Shown: positions 60,297 through 64,000 of the stretch, in pieces
Layout: each line of letters opens with the position of its first letter
Position numbering within the stretch: the first letter of the stretch is position 1
Source: SIG440 sp045587485
GTDB lineage: Bacteria > Bacillota > Clostridia > Monoglobales > Monoglobaceae
Length of the DNA: 64,000 nt
Direction of reading: 5' to 3'
NCBI GenBank assembly: GCA_045587485.1
Contig: JAZNCI010000018.1
Coordinates: 124,001-188,000, forward strand
The notes under the pieces: model-generated
Told to the model about the DNA's origin: nothing
Database searches by the model: none
The model's input: the letters and a program-made list of their open reading frames with translations, nothing else
Made by a program: the position numbers and the translations under genes

Positions 60297-61376
60297 TTAG
60301 TTCTTTTCAAGTATCTTTTCAATTAAATCCCCAAAAACTTTTGCCATTGAAGCAAAGCCTAAATCTGTGGGGTGTGATATATCCACCGTTCCGTCATACC
60401 TTGCGTACTGCATCAAGTCGCTACCGGGGATAAAATATAAATTCTCATCACCTGCAGCTTTGGCTCTGTCAAATGTTTTTTGTACAATCTCAAAAAATCT
60501 TTTATATCTAGCAAAATCCTCGGTAAATTCTTCTCCGTGAAATTTCGGTTTGGATGCCATAATTATTGGGAGGTTGGGATTTTTTTCTCTTATAATTTTA
60601 TACATCCGTTCATGAGTTTTTTCAAGATGCTCCGGAGTCGGTGCATTATGGTCATAATCATAAACAAAAACTGACATATCAAGATCTTTTATGTAATTTG
60701 CAATTTCATCTTCTGCACGTGCAACACCCGAAAAACCCAGATTTATATGGTCGCAAGAGAGCCTTCTTGAAATAATCGCCTCATAGCAAGTTCCGGGTCG
60801 TGCCGCACATCCTCCCTGCGTTATTGATGAACCATAGTAAACAACTGGTTTTTCATATTTGTATGGTTCGGGAGCTTTAATATATGCATCTTCAGCAATA
60901 CCGATATAAAGGTTTCTTACATCTGTATAAAGCGGAAAATGTATCGTAATTTCCCGTTCTCTTTCGGTTACAAAGTTTACTACACTCTGGTATGAATCAG
61001 TTATATCGTACGGCGGAATAAATGTATTAACATAACGGTCTTCGCCCTCGAATTTCTCATATAAATCAAAGCCTGCCGCACCTGTCAAAGCAAAATGAGA
61101 GGCTCTGCAAATGTTCTCAACTTCTGCAAAAATAGCTATATAAGGGCTGTTTGTTTTAAATCTCACTCTGCCGCCTGCGGTATTTGCATGAAGAGCAAGA
61201 GTGCCTTTACTAACTGTTTGTGCAACTGCCTCGGGAATGCGTCTGAATTTTCCGTCCTGATAAAAAATGCCGTAAATTTTGAAGGGTTCTTCAAGTGCAT
61301 TCTTAAAAACAACATCTTCTTTTCCAATATTCTTTTTTACTTCGAAATTCTTATCAATTTTTGATATATCATTCAT
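60297..61376 (-). CDS. SGNH/GDSL-family hydrolase
   Basis: 359 residues in two parts: an N-terminal beta-sandwich (about 25-160, e.g. GGRVRFKTNSPYIAIFAEVE) and a C-terminal SGNH domain. The catalytic Ser is in VVYYGSSITQGGCAA near residue 185, the block II Gly in NLGFSGVARAEDE, the block III Asn-equivalent in VYDYDHNAPTPEH, and the Asp-His pair in DISHPTDLGFASMA. This architecture occurs in carbohydrate or acyl esterases. No signal peptide is visible, so it should act inside the cell. It is transcribed toward the left after the tRNA genes but behind their terminator. Confidence 0.85.
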   Translation of the reverse strand: MNDISKIDKNFEVKKNIGKEDVVFKNALEEPFKIYGIFYQDGKFRRIPEAVAQTVSKGTLALHANTAGGRVRFKTNSPYIAIFAEVENICRASHFALTGAAGFDLYEKFEGEDRYVNTFIPPYDITDSYQSVVNFVTEREREITIHFPLYTDVRNLYIGIAEDAYIKAPEPYKYEKPVVYYGSSITQGGCAARPGTCYEAIISRRLSCDHINLGFSGVARAEDEIANYIKDLDMSVFVYDYDHNAPTPEHLEKTHERMYKIIREKNPNLPIIMASKPKFHGEEFTEDFARYKRFFEIVQKTFDRAKAAGDENLYFIPGSDLMQYARYDGTVDISHPTDLGFASMAKVFGDLIEKILEKN

Positions 61377-61403
61377 AATATCACCCTTTAAAAAAAATAA
61401 TTA

Positions 61404-61435
61404 AAAAAAGCACCTGAAATAGCAAGTGCTTTTTT
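61404..61435 (-). terminator. Terminator after the tRNA genes
   Basis: Ten-bp stem AAAAAAGCAC/GTGCTTTTTT (61426-61435 with 61404-61413) with a 12-base loop; on the minus strand it begins two bases after the tRNA CCA end and its distal arm supplies the T run. Confidence 0.85.
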
Positions 61436-61436
61436 C

Positions 61437-61513
<77 letters not shown>

Positions 61514-61531
61514 ATATCTACTTTATGTTAG

Positions 61532-61620
61532 TGGTGCCGGAAACCGGGATCGAACCGGTACGGGAAGTTAATCCCACAGGATTTTAAGTCCTGGGCGTCT
61601 GCCAGTTCCGCCACTCCGGC
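61532..61620 (-). tRNA. tRNA-Leu (TAA)
   Basis: 89 nt with a long variable arm (TGGGATTAACTTCCC) typical of class II tRNAs, anticodon stem-loop CAGGACTTAAAATCCTG with anticodon TAA, paired T arm ACCGG/CCGGT, and encoded CCA. It is 18 bases upstream of tRNA-fMet in the same transcript. Confidence 0.96.
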
Positions 61621-61644
61621 ACGCTGTGCACTGCTAACTGTGAC

Positions 61645-61673
61645 ATAATAACACACTTTGCACCGTTTGTCAA
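61645..61673 (-). promoter_or_regulatory. Promoter of the tRNA-Leu/tRNA-fMet pair
   Basis: Minus-strand perfect -35 TTGACA (61668-61673), 17-base spacer, -10 TATTAT (61645-61650), 24 bases upstream of the tRNA-Leu 5' end. Confidence 0.85.
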
Positions 61674-61699
61674 GACTTAAAACAAATTTTTTATTATTT

Positions 61700-61748
61700 T
61701 TTAAAAAATGAGGAGATACTGTATATTGTATTTTATGCAGTATCTCCT
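61700..61748 (-). terminator. Terminator after the M18 aminopeptidase gene
   Basis: Eleven-bp perfect stem AGGAGATACTG/CAGTATCTCCT (61738-61748 with 61711-61721), 16-base loop, then CATTTTTTAAAAAA on the minus strand, 11 bases after the stop. Confidence 0.85.
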
Positions 61749-61759
61749 GTATTTATACA

Positions 61760-63145
61760 TTAACTATTCATAAATGCTTTGTAACCTTTATATGCCATAT
61801 AAATATCAAATTTACCCGCCACCTCGTTGGGCGAATGCATTCCTAAAAGAGTAACACCGCAATCAATAACATCAACATCTAAATTTGCAACAAATTGTGC
61901 AATTGTACCTCCGCCTCCGATATCGACTTTCCCAAGCTCGCCCGATTGCCATACAACGCCGTTATCCTCAAAAATTCCACGAATTTTTGCAACAAATTCT
62001 GCACTGGCATCACTTGAACCGCTCTTTCCTCTTGCCCCTGTGTATTTGGTAAGCAAAAGACCTTCGTTTATATAAGAAGAATTGTTTCTTTCAAATACTT
62101 CAGGAAAATTGGGGTCAAATGCAGCGCCAACATCGGCTGAAAGACACTGTGAATTTGACAAACACTCACGCAATGTCAACTCGCTGTATTCTCCGTTGCA
62201 AAGGCCGCATACTTTTGCAAGAATATTTTCAAAATTTCGTGATTGCATTCCTGTATTTCCCATACTGCCTATTTCTTCCTTATCAACAAGAAGACAAACA
62301 GCGGTTTTTAAAGGTTTCTTTGTGTCAATGATTGCTCTGATTGCTGTATATGCACAAACCCTGTCGTCGTGACCGTATCCTGCAATCATACTTCTGTCAA
62401 AGCCAAGGTCACGTGCAGAAAAAGCTGGAACAAGCTCAAGCTCACTGCTCATAAGGTCTGCCTCACAAATATCATATTTTTCGTTAAGAAGCTTCATTAC
62501 GCCGTATTTAACCTTTTCTTTATCAGCATCCTCGCAGGGAATGTTTCCAACAATCACATTAAGTTTTTCTGCATCAAAAGCATCACTGAGCTTTTTGCCG
62601 CTATACTGTGACGCCAAATGCGGCAAAAGGTCTGTTATACAGAAAATCGGGTCGTTTTCCTCTTCACCGATTGAAATGTTTATAGCAGTTCCATCCTTTT
62701 TCACAACAACACCGTGAAGAGATAGCGGTATATTATACCACTGATACTTTCTTATTCCGCCGTAATAATGCGTTTTAAGGAAAGCAATCCCGTTATCTTC
62801 ATAAAGAGGCTGCGGTTTTAAATCAAGTCTTGGTGAATCAATGTGTGCACCAACAATATTCACCCCACAATTTATGGGTTCGCTACCAATGACAAAAGCG
62901 GTAATTCCTTTACCCCGGTTCACATTATAAACTCTGTCACCCGCCTTCAGGCTTTGTTTATCCTCAAGGCTACAAAAGCCTGCACTTTCAAGCATTTTAA
63001 CTGTAAGACTGCAAAATTCCCTTTCGGTTTTTGCCTTTGTTAACGCAAGTCTGTATTCCTCACAGAAATCATAGATTTTTGCTTTTTCATTTTCATCAAT
63101 TCCGACAAAACCGTTCTTTCTTTCATAAAGCAGAATTTCATTCAT
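61760..63145 (-). CDS. M18-family aminopeptidase
   Basis: Dinuclear zinc aminopeptidase of 461 residues that removes N-terminal residues (often acidic) from peptides, as a dodecamer in known members. Metal and catalytic residues are seen in IVGAHIDSPRLDLKPQPLY, GYGHDDRVCAYTAIRAI, LVDKEEIGSMGNTGMQS and LGMHSPNEVAGKFD near the C-terminus. It follows the transglycosylase gene by 17 bases and ends before a strong terminator. Confidence 0.94.
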   Translation of the reverse strand: MNEILLYERKNGFVGIDENEKAKIYDFCEEYRLALTKAKTEREFCSLTVKMLESAGFCSLEDKQSLKAGDRVYNVNRGKGITAFVIGSEPINCGVNIVGAHIDSPRLDLKPQPLYEDNGIAFLKTHYYGGIRKYQWYNIPLSLHGVVVKKDGTAINISIGEEENDPIFCITDLLPHLASQYSGKKLSDAFDAEKLNVIVGNIPCEDADKEKVKYGVMKLLNEKYDICEADLMSSELELVPAFSARDLGFDRSMIAGYGHDDRVCAYTAIRAIIDTKKPLKTAVCLLVDKEEIGSMGNTGMQSRNFENILAKVCGLCNGEYSELTLRECLSNSQCLSADVGAAFDPNFPEVFERNNSSYINEGLLLTKYTGARGKSGSSDASAEFVAKIRGIFEDNGVVWQSGELGKVDIGGGGTIAQFVANLDVDVIDCGVTLLGMHSPNEVAGKFDIYMAYKGYKAFMNS

Positions 63146-63162
63146 TTTTATCCCTCAATTCT

Positions 63163-63741
63163 TTATATATCATTGGTTTTATACAGTTTTTTATATATCT
63201 CATAGGTTTTAACAACCTTTTCAAGATATTCTTTTGTTTCGGTGTATGGAATATTCGAAAGACCACCCATACCATCGGCAAGATTTTTATCATCGAGCCA
63301 TTTGTTGACATTCCCTGTACCACCATTATATGCAGTAACAGCAAGTTCCATATCACCATAAGCATTCATAAGCGTGCTCAGGTAAAAACAACCCAGGCGT
63401 ATGTTTTTTTGTGCATTGTAAAGGTCTGCCGGTATTACATATCCAAATTTGCCTTTTTCGTTGCATTCCTCGGCCGTTTTATCCATAAGCTGCATCAGAC
63501 CCCTTGCCTTAGCATTTGAAATGGCATGGGGGTCAAAATTACTTTCGACCTTAATGACCGAATAAACAAGATATTTATCAAGACCATATTCTTCTGCATA
63601 ATCCTCGACATATTCCTGATATTCAACAGGATATATCTGTTTTAAAATTTTTTCTTTACCGTTTCCTACCAGAAAATATAGCATAAAAACGGCCAGTAAT
63701 ATGATTAAAACAGGTTTTAGGCAACCTAGTTTGCGTTTCAT
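63163..63741 (-). CDS. Membrane-anchored lytic transglycosylase (SLT domain)
   Basis: 192 residues. An N-terminal anchor or signal (LKPVLIILLAVFMLYFLVG) is followed by the goose-lysozyme-like SLT domain: YSVIKVESNFDPHAISNAKA with the catalytic Glu near residue 69, RGLMQLMDKTAEECNEKGKF, and the late block ELAVTAYNGGTGNVNKWL. It cleaves the MurNAc-GlcNAc bond of peptidoglycan to a 1,6-anhydro product. It lies 32 bases after coaE; coaE followed by an SLT gene is a familiar clostridial order. Confidence 0.94.
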   Translation of the reverse strand: MKRKLGCLKPVLIILLAVFMLYFLVGNGKEKILKQIYPVEYQEYVEDYAEEYGLDKYLVYSVIKVESNFDPHAISNAKARGLMQLMDKTAEECNEKGKFGYVIPADLYNAQKNIRLGCFYLSTLMNAYGDMELAVTAYNGGTGNVNKWLDDKNLADGMGGLSNIPYTETKEYLEKVVKTYEIYKKLYKTNDI

Positions 63742-63773
63742 TATTTAAATACCTCTGCTAATAATAATTTACA

Positions 63774-64000
63774 CTATTCTATGCATAATTTATGCGCAAA
63801 TTCCTTTATTTTTTCGATACCACCATTATTTTCAAAGCAAACATCAGCATGACTTCTGTATTCATCGTCTAACATCTGACTTTGAATTCTTTTCTCAGCT
63901 GATACATAGTCTATCCCATCACGAGCCATTACACGCTTAATGCGCAACTCTTTATCCGCAATAACCGCAACAGTCAAATCGCAGATAAACGGAAAATCAT
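63774..64000 (-). CDS. coaE: Dephospho-CoA kinase, N-terminus beyond right edge
   Basis: The last 75 codons are visible, open to the right edge. The stretch LTVAVIADKELRIKRVMARD followed by GIDYVSAEKRIQSQM is the CoaE lid region (RxxR and RI-SQM blocks), and the C-terminus is a normal length. CoaE performs the last step of coenzyme A synthesis. The P loop would be outside the window. No internal start is needed: the frame continues upstream of residue TTG 63977 as DFPFICD. Confidence 0.9.
   Translation of the reverse strand, partial: DFPFICDLTVAVIADKELRIKRVMARDGIDYVSAEKRIQSQMLDDEYRSHADVCFENNGGIEKIKEFAHKLCIE

Overview
This window looks like chromosome from an endospore-forming, low-GC member of the Clostridia (Bacillota). 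The evidence is a complete spoIIIAA-AH operon, spoIIR, the yybS-gdpP-rplI-dnaB order, AGGAGG-type ribosome binding sites, an ECF transporter core and a clostridial fermentation set (bifurcating lactate dehydrogenase and AdhE). The species cannot be named from sequence alone. Nearly everything is on the minus strand; only spoIIR, a DUF2508 gene and a PQ-loop gene are on plus. There is no prophage, CRISPR array or intact insertion sequence. The window is mostly core genome, so the interest lies in details.

Layout, left to right (transcription mostly right to left). 1-9.5 kb: one long operon with a strong promoter at 9508-9536 (yybS, gdpP, rplI, dnaB, tilS, hpt, gltX, then an aminotransferase cut by the left edge). 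9.5-11.2 kb: a YtcJ-like amidohydrolase. 11.2-15 kb: glycolytic operon pgk-tpiA-gpmI with its promoter, an internal terminator and an end terminator. 15-22.4 kb: rho, cvpA, a DUF5711 gene, truA, ecfT-ecfA2-ecfA1 and an RlmI-like methyltransferase. 22.4-28.9 kb: apbC, a CtpA protease, argS, a DUF1934 gene, murI, ddl. 29-32.4 kb: spoIIR convergent with tsaD, rimI and a fused TsaC/arginine-phosphatase gene. 32.5-38.9 kb: an M20 peptidase, then secA-prfB-prfA, where prfB has a programmed +1 frameshift. 39-41.3 kb: small genes (DUF2508, CBM9-like, DUF3793, PQ-loop). 41.3-44.1 kb: oadB, a 43-residue OadG-like peptide and pyruvate kinase. 44.1-49.2 kb: spoIIIA operon. 49.2-51.5 kb: hflX and an aldo/keto reductase. 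51.6-59.8 kb: a redox block (lctB-like etfB, lctC-like etfA, lctD-like FAD dehydrogenase, a LysR regulator, adhE behind a Rex-type operator, and an APH-family kinase). 60-64 kb: an unexplained intergenic stretch, an SGNH hydrolase, two tRNA genes, an M18 aminopeptidase, a lytic transglycosylase and the end of coaE.

How the genes fit together: lactate oxidation by an Etf-coupled dehydrogenase, pyruvate kinase with a sodium-pump decarboxylase beta subunit, and NADH disposal through Rex-controlled AdhE describe a fermentative anaerobe. The spoIIIA and spoIIR genes describe the forespore-mother cell channel and signalling of sporulation. The items most worth a second look are the prfB frameshift site that uses UAA instead of UGA, the TsaC-YwlE fusion, the palindromic operators near adhE, oadB and the DUF3793 gene, the odd initiator tRNA, and the roughly 250-base structured stretch upstream of etfB.
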